Shown here: in pieces, positions 10,463 to 19,789 of the stretch
Layout: each line of letters starts with the position of its first letter
Position numbering within the stretch: position 1 is the first letter of the stretch
DNA from: Mycolicibacterium baixiangningiae
GTDB lineage: Bacteria > Actinomycetota > Actinomycetes > Mycobacteriales > Mycobacteriaceae
Assembly (NCBI RefSeq): GCF_016313185.1
Contig: NZ_CP066218.1
Span: forward strand, 5,394,001-5,458,000
Length of the DNA: 64,000 bases
Direction of reading: 5' to 3'
Translations under genes and position numbers: made by a program
Notes under the pieces: generated by a model
What the model saw: only the letters and a program-made list of their open reading frames with translations
What the model was told of the DNA's origin: nothing
The model's database searches: none

Positions 10463-12711
10463 ACTCGTTTGGCCTCCACGGTGATCGGCGCCTGCCCGGG
10501 TTCACAGGCCTGGCGTTCCAGCGCCACCAACGCCACGGCGCGGGCATGGTAGCGGGCGGAGATGGATTCGTCGGTGCCGCCGGCGAGGATCGGCAGCGGG
10601 GCCATCCCCTTGGCGTGCCGGGCGGCGTTGCGGCCCAACTCGCGGTACATCTTCGCGGTGAGCAACGGCGCGACGCTGAACAGTTCGAGGTTGGCCAGCG
10701 GCGCCAGGTCCCGCCGGTGGATGAGTGCGGTTCCCTTGCCCTGCAGTCCGATTGCGATCCCGGAGCCGGATAGCCGGGCGGCGGTCAGGCCGATCAGCCC
10801 GACGTCGATGGTCGAGCGGATCCGGACGAGGCGCGGGACGCATCCCTCCTCCTCGAGCCCGGCGGAGATCTGGCGAAGCACCTCACCGACCGTCAGACCG
10901 CACAGTGTCAGCCACACCGAACGGCCGAGCGCCGGCGACAGCCCGATGCAGACCTCGCGGGGATCGCTGCCCTGGCGGGCCGGTTCGATGTCGGACAAGA
11001 CCAGGTGACCCTGATGCTCGGCCTGATCGGCGGTGAGTTCGGCGGCCGTGCGGGCCTGGCGGATGTCGTCGATCTCCACGCGGCGCGCCTCGGTGAGCGA
11101 GTACCCGGTGCCGGGCCCGGCGTAGTCGTTCGGATCGGTGATCTTCGACAGCACGCGGAACTGCTCGTCGAAGATGGCCGAGGTCTGCAACTGGTCGCCG
11201 CGCAGGCGTTCTCGGGTCAATTGCATGATCGCCTCGGCCTCCGGGGTGTAACCGGTGCGGTGCAGTGCGGCAACGACGTCGAACACCGTGAGCTGCCTGG
11301 CCTCGATCGCGGTGGCCGCCTCGGCGACCGCCTTCGGGTCACCGGCGGGCAGATCCCGCGAATCGTTGGCGACCACGACCGCGTCGATCCGGTCATCCTC
11401 GAAGTCGGCCAGGCCGAGGTCACGGTAGACCGCCTGCACCGCCGTCGCCGCCCGCCTGCGCACGCGCGCGAGATGTTCGGGCGACACGGTGCGCAGACCC
11501 CCGTCGGCGCCCCAGTCGCGCTGCAGCACCAGGAAGTCGTCAATATCGTCGGCGTTGAAGTTCGACAACGCAAAAGCGTTGTCGTAGCGGGGAATCGAGC
11601 CGAAGCCGGAGAAGATGAAGTCGGCGCCGGCCAGCAGCACCGGCAGCGTGTGGGCGCTGCGGCGGATGTCCGATTCGGAGATCAGGTTGTCGTTGCCCGC
11701 ACACGATTCCAGATCACGCATCATGACCATCAGGTTCTCGGCGAGCAGTTCCTTCATGCCCTCGGGCACCGACGCGACCACGCCGACACCGTCGATGCCG
11801 CCGTTCTGCACGCCCTGCGAGCCCAGCGCCCGGGCCAGCGAGACGCACCGCGACTCGAGGTAGAGGATCGAGCACTTCTCGGCCGCGCCCATCAGCACCT
11901 CGGCGCCGCCACCGCTGGTGACGCGCATCTTCAACCCGCGCGAAGCGTACGCGGCGGTGAGGATCGCCTTGGAGAACGGGGTGTCGTCGCCGTCGACGAA
12001 CACCTGCTCGGTGCCGTAGATCGAGATGGTCTCGGCGTAGCTGGTCAACCCCCGCAGCCCGAGCCGCAACTCCATCGCCTCTTCGATCGAGCACTGCGCC
12101 ATGGCGCCCGGGTCGCCCACCTGGCTGCCGATCAACAGTGCGATCGCGTTCGACGGCGCGTCGCCGAACACCGGCACCGTCGTCTCGACCTCGCGGAACC
12201 CGTACGCCACCGCACTGGCCGCGTCGGCCGCGATCAGCAGCGGATCGTCGAGCTGATTGGTGACGTGCGCCTGGTTGCTCGGGGTGCGCCTGGCCCGCAT
12301 CTTGTGCATCGCCATCTGCATCTCGACCGGCGTCATCACCGCCATGACGCGGGCGAGCTTCGCCGGCGTGGTGCCGCCGATCAGCCGTACCACCTCGGCC
12401 CGCGACACGTTGACGTCGACCGCCATCCGCGCCAGCACCGCATCGTCGAGCGCCATCGCCTCCTCGGCGACGGCGAGGTCGATGCCGTAGCGGGCGATGA
12501 ATTCGTCGATGACGTCGAAGTCCGCGGCCGGCTTGCCGTCCAACTCCACGATCACGCCGTCGCGCATCACCAGCGACGGCTCGGGGTCGTGCGGGCTGCG
12601 CATGGCGACCAGACCCAGGGCCGGGTCGGTGACACTGAATCCGTCGAGATTTACCGGTTTCGCATCCAGAATCCGCATCCGACCCTGCGCCAGGTCGTTG
12701 ATTTCCGTCAC
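10459..12711 (-). CDS. Diol/glycerol dehydratase, fused large and medium subunits
   Basis: The 750-residue chain joins two normally separate proteins. Residues 1 to about 555 match the catalytic large subunit (radical TIM barrel; HVTNQLDDPLLIAADAA, SSGFGS-like GFGSIPRYDNAFALSN). Residues from about 560 to 750 match the medium subunit, with ICIGLSPALG-like CIGLSPALGRSVWLTLCG and RIRSTIDVGLIGLTAARLSGSGIAIGLQGKGT. The GTG start at 12711 is placed before TEINDLAQGR, the first conserved residues. The substrate (1,2-propanediol or glycerol) cannot be decided by eye. No microcompartment shell genes flank it, so the aldehyde is probably handled in the cytosol. Confidence 0.92.
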   Translation of the reverse strand: MTEINDLAQGRMRILDAKPVNLDGFSVTDPALGLVAMRSPHDPEPSLVMRDGVIVELDGKPAADFDVIDEFIARYGIDLAVAEEAMALDDAVLARMAVDVNVSRAEVVRLIGGTTPAKLARVMAVMTPVEMQMAMHKMRARRTPSNQAHVTNQLDDPLLIAADAASAVAYGFREVETTVPVFGDAPSNAIALLIGSQVGDPGAMAQCSIEEAMELRLGLRGLTSYAETISIYGTEQVFVDGDDTPFSKAILTAAYASRGLKMRVTSGGGAEVLMGAAEKCSILYLESRCVSLARALGSQGVQNGGIDGVGVVASVPEGMKELLAENLMVMMRDLESCAGNDNLISESDIRRSAHTLPVLLAGADFIFSGFGSIPRYDNAFALSNFNADDIDDFLVLQRDWGADGGLRTVSPEHLARVRRRAATAVQAVYRDLGLADFEDDRIDAVVVANDSRDLPAGDPKAVAEAATAIEARQLTVFDVVAALHRTGYTPEAEAIMQLTRERLRGDQLQTSAIFDEQFRVLSKITDPNDYAGPGTGYSLTEARRVEIDDIRQARTAAELTADQAEHQGHLVLSDIEPARQGSDPREVCIGLSPALGRSVWLTLCGLTVGEVLRQISAGLEEEGCVPRLVRIRSTIDVGLIGLTAARLSGSGIAIGLQGKGTALIHRRDLAPLANLELFSVAPLLTAKMYRELGRNAARHAKGMAPLPILAGGTDESISARYHARAVALVALERQACEPGQAPITVEAKRV

Positions 12712-12787
12712 AGCGCTGATCCTGCCAAAGCCGCCGACGCGCGGGCGCGTTCGCCCCCGAATGCGATGTGCCTGACACCATGGGGGC

Positions 12788-14548
12788 GTGAAACGACTCG
12801 TTCTCGCGCTCGTCAGCGCACTCGTTCTCACCCTCACCGCCTGTTCGTCGCCGAGTCCCGCGGACCCGTTCCACGCCTTCGCCGACGCCCTCGGCCGCCG
12901 CGACGCCAAGGCGGCCGCGCAGCAGACCGACGATCCGGGGGCCGCCGAACCGGTGATCGCGGCCATGTTCGCGGGGATGGGTGCCGACGCCGCCGTGCAA
13001 GTGTCGCCAGCGCCCGTCGACGGTGAGGACACCACCGAGACCCTGAGCTACCAGTGGACGCTGGCACCCGGGCGTGAGTTCGGCTACGAGACCACCGGCA
13101 CCGCCGAGCAGAGCGGTGACGAGTGGCGGCTGGCGTGGTCGACGGCGCTGCTGCACCCGGATCTGCAACCGAATATGCGGTTCCAGTACAGCGAGGACAG
13201 CGAGCTGCAGACGCCGGTGCTCGACCGCACCGGGCAACCGTTGATGACGTGGCAGACGGTCGGGGTGATCACGCTGGACCGCGCGCATCGGGCCTCGTCG
13301 AGCGCCCTTGCCGCACTGCTGGCGCCGATCGAGCCGACCATCACACCGGAGTCCATCCAGGCGCAGTTCGACACCACCGCCGACCAGGTGGTCACCGTGA
13401 TCCGGCTGCGCGAGGCCGACCTCACGCCGGTGGCCGAGCAGCTGCGCGCCGTCCCCGGCGTCGCGATCGCCGACCAGGGTGACCTGCTCACCACGGATCG
13501 GGCGCTGTCCTCACCGGCGATGGCCGACCTGCCGAAGGTGTGGCAGGACCGCATCACCCGGACCGCCGGCTGGTCGGTGTATCTGGTCGACGGCGACGGC
13601 GCGGCCGCGCAGCGACTGACCGCCACCCCGCCCGCACCGACCGACCCCGTCCGCACCTCCCTTGACCTGCGCCTGCAGCTGCTGGCGCAGGACGCAGTCG
13701 CCCAGGAGCCGCGGCCGACCGTGCTCGTCGCGATCTCGCCATCAGACGGTGGCATCATCGCGGCCGCGCAGAACGAGGCGGCCGACGCGCAGGGCGCCAT
13801 CGCGTTCTCCGGTCTGTATCCGCCGGGTTCGACGTTCAAGACGATCACCACGGCCGCGGCGCTGGAAGCAGGACTGGTCACCCCCGAGTCGCCGGTCGAG
13901 TGCCCGAGCCGGCTCACCATCGAGAACCGCACGATTCCCAACGACGACGACTTCGAACTCGGCACAGTGCCGTTGACGACGGCGTTCGCCCGGTCCTGCA
14001 ACACCTCGATGGCTGCCCTCGCCGATCGGTTGCCCGCCGATGCGCTGTCCACCACGGCACGCGCGTTCGGGATCGGCGTGGATTACGTCGTCCCGGGTCT
14101 CACCACGGTGACCGGCCGGGTGCCCGCCGCCGACACCGCCGCCCAGCGCGTGGAGAACGGGATCGGCCAGGGCACCGTCACGGTCAGCCCGTTCGGTCTC
14201 GCGGTCGCCGAGGCCAGCCTCGCGCACGGATCGACGATCACGCCCACGCTGGTGCTCGGCGAGAAGACCACCGCCGACACCCCGTCCGAACCGCTCCCCG
14301 GCGACGTGGTCGACGCGCTGCGGATGATGATGCGCGCGACGGCCACCGAGGGCACCGCGAGCCAGCTGTCCGATATCGCCGACCTGGGCGGGAAGACCGG
14401 GACGGCGGAGTTCGGCGACAACACCCACTCGCACGGGTGGTTCGCGGGGATCGCGGGGGACATCGCGTTCGCGACTCTGGTGGTCGGCGGCGATTCGTCC
14501 GCCCCGGCTATCACGGTGTCGGGCAACTTCCTGCGGCCGGCGGGGTGA
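12788..14548 (+). CDS. Penicillin-binding lipoprotein, class B transpeptidase
   Basis: 586 residues with a GTG start and lipobox LTAC (Cys19). An NTF2-like MecA_N domain occupies about residues 25-135, then a dimerisation domain, then the transpeptidase domain with all three active-site motifs: STFK (Ser348, Lys351), SCN (403-405) and KTGT (536-539). It matches PBP-lipo (Rv2864c) of M. tuberculosis, which crosslinks peptidoglycan on the outer face of the membrane. The gene stands alone, divergent from the diol dehydratase operon with 76 bases between them. Confidence 0.92.
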   Translation: MKRLVLALVSALVLTLTACSSPSPADPFHAFADALGRRDAKAAAQQTDDPGAAEPVIAAMFAGMGADAAVQVSPAPVDGEDTTETLSYQWTLAPGREFGYETTGTAEQSGDEWRLAWSTALLHPDLQPNMRFQYSEDSELQTPVLDRTGQPLMTWQTVGVITLDRAHRASSSALAALLAPIEPTITPESIQAQFDTTADQVVTVIRLREADLTPVAEQLRAVPGVAIADQGDLLTTDRALSSPAMADLPKVWQDRITRTAGWSVYLVDGDGAAAQRLTATPPAPTDPVRTSLDLRLQLLAQDAVAQEPRPTVLVAISPSDGGIIAAAQNEAADAQGAIAFSGLYPPGSTFKTITTAAALEAGLVTPESPVECPSRLTIENRTIPNDDDFELGTVPLTTAFARSCNTSMAALADRLPADALSTTARAFGIGVDYVVPGLTTVTGRVPAADTAAQRVENGIGQGTVTVSPFGLAVAEASLAHGSTITPTLVLGEKTTADTPSEPLPGDVVDALRMMMRATATEGTASQLSDIADLGGKTGTAEFGDNTHSHGWFAGIAGDIAFATLVVGGDSSAPAITVSGNFLRPAG

Positions 14549-14566
14549 GTCGGGCAAGCTGAGGCC

Positions 14567-14932
14567 ATGAAACTGGTGGCCGTTCTGGCAGTGGCCGGCG
14601 GTGCGTTCGCCGCGCCGCTCGTCACCGCCTCGCCCGCCACGGCGAGCCCGTGCAACAGCGTCGACTGCGTTCCGTATGTGGACCGCAACATCGATCCCAG
14701 CGAATCCTGTGTGTCCGGAGGCAGCCGCTATCTGTTCGGTCTCGACGCCTCGGGCAACAACTATCTGTGCACGATGCAGTCCCGGTGGGTGCCGCAACCA
14801 GCGCTCGTGGGAGTGCGGACGAACGGCGCCCCCTGTGACGGCAGCACCGGTGTGGCGCAGACCCCCGACGGGTTGGTGCTGACGTGCAAGGCCGGCGCCT
14901 GGAAACCCGACTTCACTGCCTTCTACTACTGA
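14567..14932 (+). CDS. Small secreted cysteine-containing protein
   Basis: A 121-residue product with a 27-residue signal peptide (cleavage near ATASP) and six cysteines in the mature part, suggesting up to three disulfides. It recalls a family of short exported actinobacterial proteins of unknown function. It begins 18 bases after the penicillin-binding lipoprotein gene and may be co-transcribed. Its last seven bases overlap the end of the convergent DUF2237 gene. I do not recognise a catalytic motif. Confidence 0.75.
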   Translation: MKLVAVLAVAGGAFAAPLVTASPATASPCNSVDCVPYVDRNIDPSESCVSGGSRYLFGLDASGNNYLCTMQSRWVPQPALVGVRTNGAPCDGSTGVAQTPDGLVLTCKAGAWKPDFTAFYY

Positions 14933-15321
14933 TTCGCGAGGCCACCGAGGTCGTCGGGGACGTCGACGGCATGTTCGTGCAGCGCCTCGATCGGCACCAC
15001 GTCGAGGGTGCGTTCGTGAGTGGCGGCGAGCACCACCGGCGCGGCACAGCCGTCGCGGTGGGCGCGCAGCCAGTTCGCGGCGGTGACGCACCAGCGGTCG
15101 CCGGGGTTCAGTCCCGGGAACCGGTACTCGGGCCGCGGGGTCGACAGGTCGTTGCCGATCGAACGCTGGTGTTCGAGGAAGTCGACGGTGACCACCGCGC
15201 AGATCGTGTGGGCGCCGAGGTCTTCGGGGCCCGTCGAACAGCAGCCGTCACGATAGAAACCGGTCAGCGGGTCGGTGCCGCACTCTTGCAGCGGGCCACC
15301 CAGCACATTGCGTTCGGACAC
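14926..15321 (-). CDS. DUF2237 family protein
   Basis: The 131-residue protein contains the family hallmarks NVLGGPLQECGTDPLTGFYRDGCC, STGPEDLGAHTICAVVT and PRPEYRFPGLNPGDRWCVTAANW (each continuous in the protein). The GTG start before SERNVL matches the usual beginning of the family; the frame is open further upstream but unconserved. Family members are small soluble proteins of unknown function with conserved Cys residues, suggesting metal or redox chemistry. Confidence 0.85.
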   Translation of the reverse strand: MSERNVLGGPLQECGTDPLTGFYRDGCCSTGPEDLGAHTICAVVTVDFLEHQRSIGNDLSTPRPEYRFPGLNPGDRWCVTAANWLRAHRDGCAAPVVLAATHERTLDVVPIEALHEHAVDVPDDLGGLANQ

Positions 15322-15540
15322 TGCGTCAGTATCGCGTGCTGTTCGGGCAGAACGCCCACTCCTACGCCTTTGTGCGCGTTCCGACACCACGGCCGTGAAT
15401 GGCGGCGCATAGCCGGATTCGACAGCCATGGTGGTGAAACCCAAGACAAGGGCGCGGCGCTGCAGGTGTTCAGGAGCTCAGGAGCTGGTCTCACACCGAT
15501 GCAAAAACCGCCCCTACCTGCGTGGACAGGGGGGCGGTTC

Positions 15541-15631
15541 TGGCGGTGGCGGAGGGATTTGAACCCTCGGACGGGGGTTACCCGTCACACGCTTTCGAGG
15601 CGTGCTCCTTAGGCCGCTCGGACACGCCACC
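15541..15631 (-). tRNA. tRNA-Ser (anticodon CGA)
   Basis: Acceptor arms GGTGGCG (15625-15631) and CGCCACC (15545-15551) pair fully. The anticodon loop reads CTCGAAA, giving CGA. A long variable arm marks a class II serine tRNA. The 3' CCA is encoded at 15541-15543, unlike the other two serine tRNAs in the window. Confidence 0.95.
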
Positions 15632-15760
15632 GTGTGGCAGCTTACCGAAACGGCTGCGCAGCCCCTAATCGCCCGCCGACCTCGCCGAGACCGCAGCCAC
15701 GGTCGTCAAGCGCGCGGTTTGGCAGCCCTGTGTGCAGTCTCGGCGGGAGGCGGGGAAACC

Positions 15761-16213
15761 TCAGCGCTGCGCACCGAAGAACGCCTCGAGCGGCTGTGCG
15801 CACTGGTCGGCCAGCACGCCGCCGCGCACCTGCGGGCGGTGGTTGAGCCTGCGGTCGCGCACCACATCCCACAGCGAACCGACCGCACCGGTCTTCGGCT
15901 CCCACGCCCCGAACACCAACCGCGCCACCCTCGCGAGCACCAGGGCGCCGGCGCACATCGTGCACGGTTCAACGGTGACCGCGAGCGTCGTCCCCTCCAG
16001 CCGCCACCCGTCGCCGACCACCGCCGCGGCCGCCCGCAACGCCAGCACCTCCGCATGCGCGGTCGGATCGCCCAGCGCCTCGCGCGCATTGGCGGCGCGC
16101 GCCAACTCCGTGCCGTCGGGCCCGAACACCACCGCGCCGATCGGCACGTCGGCCGGACCGGCCAGCGCCGCCGCGTCGAGCGCGGCGCGGATCAGGGTCT
16201 CGTCAGACGTCAC
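15761..16213 (-). CDS. tadA: tRNA(adenine34) deaminase
   Basis: 150 residues with the cytidine-deaminase-fold zinc site HAE (His53, proton-shuttle Glu55) and PCTMC (Cys84, Cys87). TadA converts A34 to inosine in tRNA-Arg(ACG); that substrate tRNA is itself encoded in this window at 45953-46025. It overlaps the upstream associated gene by four bases, as in M. tuberculosis Rv3752c-Rv3753c. Confidence 0.93.
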   Translation of the reverse strand: MTSDETLIRAALDAAALAGPADVPIGAVVFGPDGTELARAANAREALGDPTAHAEVLALRAAAAVVGDGWRLEGTTLAVTVEPCTMCAGALVLARVARLVFGAWEPKTGAVGSLWDVVRDRRLNHRPQVRGGVLADQCAQPLEAFFGAQR

Positions 16214-16719
16214 CGATTGAGTTTGTCGATCACCGCGGACAGCTCGTCGGCGAAGCCCATCTCCCGGGCGATGCGGCCGAGCTGCTCGTCGGCGTACAGG
16301 TCGGTCTCGTCGAGGATGACGCTGAGTACCGCCTCGGGCAAACCCATATCGGAGAGCAGACCGATATCGCCCTCCTCGAACGGATCGACGTCATCGAGAT
16401 CGTCGGGTTCGATGTCCGCGTCGAGCTGTTCGAGCACCTCGGCGGCGATGTCGTAGTCGAGTGCCGCGGTGGCGTCCGACAGCAGCAACCGCGTCCCGGA
16501 CGGGGCCGGCCGGACGATCACGAAGAACTCGTCGTCGATGTCCAGCAACCCGAACACCGCTCCGGCGCTGCGGAGTTCGCACAGCTCCTTCTCAGCGACC
16601 GTGAGGCTGTTCAGCGAGGCCCGCCGCATGGGCGCGCAGCGCCACTTGCCGTCCTCGCGGACGACCGCCACGCCGAACCCGTCTGGCGTGCCATGCGCCG
16701 GCGCACTCTGTGCTCCCAT
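16210..16719 (-). CDS. tRNA adenosine deaminase-associated protein
   Basis: A 169-residue acidic protein typical of Actinobacteria, always found directly upstream of tadA (Rv3753c in M. tuberculosis). It begins GFGVAVVREDGKWRCAPM and has a strongly acidic middle (DADIEPDDLDDVDPFEEGD). The ATG before GAQSAPAHG was chosen because the upstream extension runs into the promoter region shared with tyrA. Its biochemical role is unknown; the coupling suggests it assists TadA. Confidence 0.85.
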   Translation of the reverse strand: MGAQSAPAHGTPDGFGVAVVREDGKWRCAPMRRASLNSLTVAEKELCELRSAGAVFGLLDIDDEFFVIVRPAPSGTRLLLSDATAALDYDIAAEVLEQLDADIEPDDLDDVDPFEEGDIGLLSDMGLPEAVLSVILDETDLYADEQLGRIAREMGFADELSAVIDKLNR

Positions 16720-16796
16720 GTCGCAGTACGGTAGTCGCCCACGAGCGCCTTTGACCAGGCATGGGTACCGCCCCCGGTGCGGTGTGCCAACCTGGA

Positions 16797-17759
16797 ATGG
16801 TGACGAAACCACCCGTGTGCGTGCTGGGCCTGGGCCTCATCGGCGGTTCGGTGATGCGGGCGGCGGCCGCCGCGGGACGCGACGTGTTCGGCTACAACCG
16901 ATCGGTGGAGGGTGTACAGGCCGCGCGCTTCGACGGGTTCGACGCCAGCGAGCACCTCGACGAGGTTCTCACCCGCGCGGCCGAGGCGTGCGCGCTGATC
17001 GTGCTCGCCGTACCTGTGCCCGCCCTCGGTCTCATGCTGGGCCACATTCGCGCCACCGCGCCGCATTGCCCGTTGACCGATGTGACCAGTGTGAAAGGTG
17101 CTGTGCTGGAACAGGTCCGGGCGTTCGGCCTGCAGGAGCGGTTCGTCGGCGGGCATCCGATGGCCGGCACCGCCCACTCCGGCTGGGCAGCGGGTGACGC
17201 GGCACTGTTCACCGGTGCGCCGTGGGTGATCAGCGTCGACGACGACGTCGACCCCGACGTGTGGGCGCAGGTGATGGCGCTCGCACTGGACTGCCATGCG
17301 GTGGTGGTGCCCGCGCGCTCCGACGAACACGACGCCGCCGCGGCCAGCATCTCGCACCTGCCGCACCTGCTCGCCGAGGCACTCGCCGTCACCGCGGGCG
17401 AGGTGCCGCTGGCGTTCGCGCTGGCGGCCGGATCGTTCCGCGACGGCACGAGGGTGGCCGGGACCGCACCCGATCTGGTGCGCGCCATGTGCGAGGCGAA
17501 CTCACCTCAGCTCGTGCCGGCACTGGACCGCAGCATCGAACTGCTGACCGCCGCCCGCGAGACGCTGGCGCGGCACGGGTCGGTCGCCGAACTGGTCGAG
17601 TCGGGGCACGCCGCACGCATGCGCTACGACAGCTTCAGCCGGCCGGAGATCATCACCACCACGATCGGCGCCGACAACTGGCGCGACGAACTGGCCGCCG
17701 CCGGACGGGCCGGCGGAGTGATCAGATCCGCGCTGCCAACCCGGGATAGTCGAGGATGA
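16797..17759 (+). CDS. tyrA: Prephenate dehydrogenase
   Basis: 320 residues with an N-terminal Rossmann motif [11 protein letters not shown], the prephenate-site segment [15 protein letters not shown] and the all-helical C-terminal dimerisation domain. It catalyses NAD-dependent oxidative decarboxylation of prephenate to 4-hydroxyphenylpyruvate in tyrosine synthesis. The order tadA-associated-tyrA matches Rv3752c-Rv3754. Its 3' end overlaps the convergent glycolipid-binding-fold gene by 38 bases. A GTG three bases on is an alternative start. Confidence 0.92.
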   Translation: MVTKPPVCVLGLGLIGGSVMRAAAAAGRDVFGYNRSVEGVQAARFDGFDASEHLDEVLTRAAEACALIVLAVPVPALGLMLGHIRATAPHCPLTDVTSVKGAVLEQVRAFGLQERFVGGHPMAGTAHSGWAAGDAALFTGAPWVISVDDDVDPDVWAQVMALALDCHAVVVPARSDEHDAAAASISHLPHLLAEALAVTAGEVPLAFALAAGSFRDGTRVAGTAPDLVRAMCEANSPQLVPALDRSIELLTAARETLARHGSVAELVESGHAARMRYDSFSRPEIITTTIGADNWRDELAAAGRAGGVIRSALPTRDSRG

Positions 17760-18327
17760 AACCGTCGGCGTCGATGGTGATCGTGGTGTCGGCGACCGGG
17801 GATTGCACCTTGATGGCGTCCGAGCCCTGCCCGCCTCCGCTGTAGCTGATCGTGACCTGTTCCACCGAGAACTCGGGCAACCGCACGTACACCACCGGGA
17901 CGGCGATGGAGTCGCCGTGCTCGTGCAGGCCGGCACGGCGGATCGGCAGCGTGTTGAAGAACGGGCTGAGCACCACGTCGACGTCCATCGCCCCGTCGAA
18001 CGCGGCGCGCTTCATCTGGTTCTGCTGATTGCGGACCAGCCACATGTTCTCTTCGTCACGGGCGATCGAGAGTTGCCGCTCGCGCTCGGCCAGCGTGACG
18101 GTCATCGACAGCCGTTTCGTGGCGCCGTGCTCGTCGGTGACGAGGTCGTAGGAGGCGGAGAACGGCGGGTGCGCATCGCAGCGGGCGGCGACGATCCGGC
18201 CGTAGGCCTTGATGCGCTTACCCACCATCTGCACCCGCACGGACTCCATCCGTGCGACGTCGTGCGCCCGCCACGTCAGGACCGCGGGCCAGGTGTTCTT
18301 CACGTCAGAGCGGTCGGCTTCACTCAC
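17722..18327 (-). CDS. Putative glycolipid-binding protein (Rv3755c-like)
   Basis: A 201-residue protein with the beta-sandwich pattern of the putative glycolipid-binding family ([36 protein letters not shown], ends [12 protein letters not shown]). No signal peptide is seen. Its GTG start overlaps the stop of proZ (GTGA), so it is the fifth gene of the proXVWZ operon, as in M. tuberculosis (Rv3755c). The link between an osmolyte importer and this fold is unexplained. Confidence 0.8.
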   Translation of the reverse strand: MSEADRSDVKNTWPAVLTWRAHDVARMESVRVQMVGKRIKAYGRIVAARCDAHPPFSASYDLVTDEHGATKRLSMTVTLAERERQLSIARDEENMWLVRNQQNQMKRAAFDGAMDVDVVLSPFFNTLPIRRAGLHEHGDSIAVPVVYVRLPEFSVEQVTISYSGGGQGSDAIKVQSPVADTTITIDADGFILDYPGLAARI

Positions 18328-19118
18328 CCTTCTACCGTAGGCGACGCACCCGTCCGTTCGTACCCCACAGCCGAACTCGACGGCGATCCGCCGCGACTTC
18401 GTGACTCCAGCGCCACCTCGTCACTCAAGAACGGCTGCGGCATGCGTCCCGCGCGGCGCCACCGCCCCGACCCGGGCACCGACAGCCACACCGCGAGCGC
18501 GAGCAACGCGTCGAGGATCAGCGCCAGTGCGGTCACCATCAGCGCGCCCACCAGCGCCAGGTAGAACTCCCGCACCTTGATGCCGTCGATCAGGTAGCGG
18601 CCCAGCCCGCCCAGGCTCGCGTAGGCCGCGACCGTCGCGGTGGCCACGATCTGCAGGGTCGCCGTGCGCAGACCGCCCATGATCAACGGCAGCGCGATCG
18701 GCACCTCCACGCGCAGCAGCACCCGCTTCTCCGTCATGCCCATCGCCCTGGCGGCGTCGACCACCGCCGGGTCGACGTTGGCGATCCCGGCGTAGGTTCC
18801 CGCCAGGAGCGGCGGGATGCCGAGCAGCATCAGCGCGACCGTCGGCGGAATCAGCCCGAGACCCCACAGCAGCACGCCCAGCAGCAGCACGCCGAGGGTG
18901 GGCAGCGCACGCAACGCGTTCACACCCGTCACGACCAGGAACGTGCCCTTACCGGTGTGGCCGATGATCATCCCCAGCGGTACGGCGATCAGCACGGAGA
19001 AGACCACCGCGATGACGGTGTACTCCAGGTGCTCGACGATGCGGGCACCCAGGCCCGCCGGACCGGCCCAGTTGGCGGCCGCGAAGATGAACGACAGCGC
19101 TTCGGAGAGGAAGTTCAC
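18324..19118 (-). CDS. proZ: Glycine betaine/proline ABC transporter permease
   Basis: 264 residues with about five to six membrane helices and the permease core ALPTLGVLLLGV, GIANVDPAVVDAARAMGMT and the EAA-like loop. The GTG start overlaps the stop of proW (GTGA), which fixes the start even though the frame is open upstream across proW. The last 40 residues are a charged cytoplasmic tail absent from many homologues. Together with ProW it forms the membrane channel of the importer. Confidence 0.88.
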   Translation of the reverse strand: MNFLSEALSFIFAAANWAGPAGLGARIVEHLEYTVIAVVFSVLIAVPLGMIIGHTGKGTFLVVTGVNALRALPTLGVLLLGVLLWGLGLIPPTVALMLLGIPPLLAGTYAGIANVDPAVVDAARAMGMTEKRVLLRVEVPIALPLIMGGLRTATLQIVATATVAAYASLGGLGRYLIDGIKVREFYLALVGALMVTALALILDALLALAVWLSVPGSGRWRRAGRMPQPFLSDEVALESRSRGGSPSSSAVGYERTGASPTVEG

Positions 19119-19786
19119 GCCGCGGCCCCGACGGTCTTGGTGCGGGCCGGACGGCTCGCGCGGGTCCAGGGCGTCAGCGCCCTGCCGATCAGCATGATCA
19201 CGGTGTCGATCACGACCGCCAGCACGAAGATCGCGATGATGCCCGCGACGATCTGATCGCTCTTGTTGGCCTGATAGCCCTCGGTGAACCAGGTGCCGAG
19301 ACCGCCGACGCCGATGACCGAACCCACCGACACCATCGAGATGTTGGTGACCGCGACGACGCGCAGGCTGGCGATCAGCACCGGAACCGCAAGCGGTAGT
19401 TCGACTTTCAGCATCCGCGTCAGCGGCTTGTAGCCGACGGCGGTGGCGGCATCGAGCACCGCGGGCGACACCGCGTCGAGCGCCTCGGGGACGGCGCGCA
19501 CGAGCAGGGCGACGGTGTAGAGCGTCAGCGCCACGATCACGTTGGCCTCGTCGAGGATGCGTGTCGGGATGACCAGCGGCAGCACGACGAACAGTGCGAG
19601 CGACGGGATCGTGAAGATGATGCTCGCGGTGATCGTGGTGAGCCGCCGCAGAGCGGTGGTCCGCTGCACCAGCGCACCGAGCGGCACCGCGATCAACAGC
19701 CCGAGCACGATCGGGATCAACGACAGCCGCAGGTGGATCACGGTCAGCGCCCACAGGTCGTCGAGATGGGTCAGCAGATACCGCAC
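19115..19786 (-). CDS. proW: Glycine betaine/proline ABC transporter permease
   Basis: 223 residues with a hydrophobic, multi-helix profile and the typical RYLLTHLDDLWALTVIHLRLSL start of OpuC/ProW-type permeases. AVPEALDAVSPAVLDAATAVGY is the ATPase-contact loop. Only three bases separate it from the end of proV, and it overlaps proZ by four bases. Confidence 0.9.
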   Translation of the reverse strand: MRYLLTHLDDLWALTVIHLRLSLIPIVLGLLIAVPLGALVQRTTALRRLTTITASIIFTIPSLALFVVLPLVIPTRILDEANVIVALTLYTVALLVRAVPEALDAVSPAVLDAATAVGYKPLTRMLKVELPLAVPVLIASLRVVAVTNISMVSVGSVIGVGGLGTWFTEGYQANKSDQIVAGIIAIFVLAVVIDTVIMLIGRALTPWTRASRPARTKTVGAAA

Positions 19787-19789
19787 CGC

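Noticed and set aside
8388..12711. Microcompartment (Pdu) locus
   Set aside because: No shell protein, aldehyde dehydrogenase or targeting peptide is present.
11005..13026. Very long open frame on the + strand opposite the diol dehydratase gene
   Set aside because: It is a GC-rich antisense shadow; the minus-strand product matches known subunits along its whole length.
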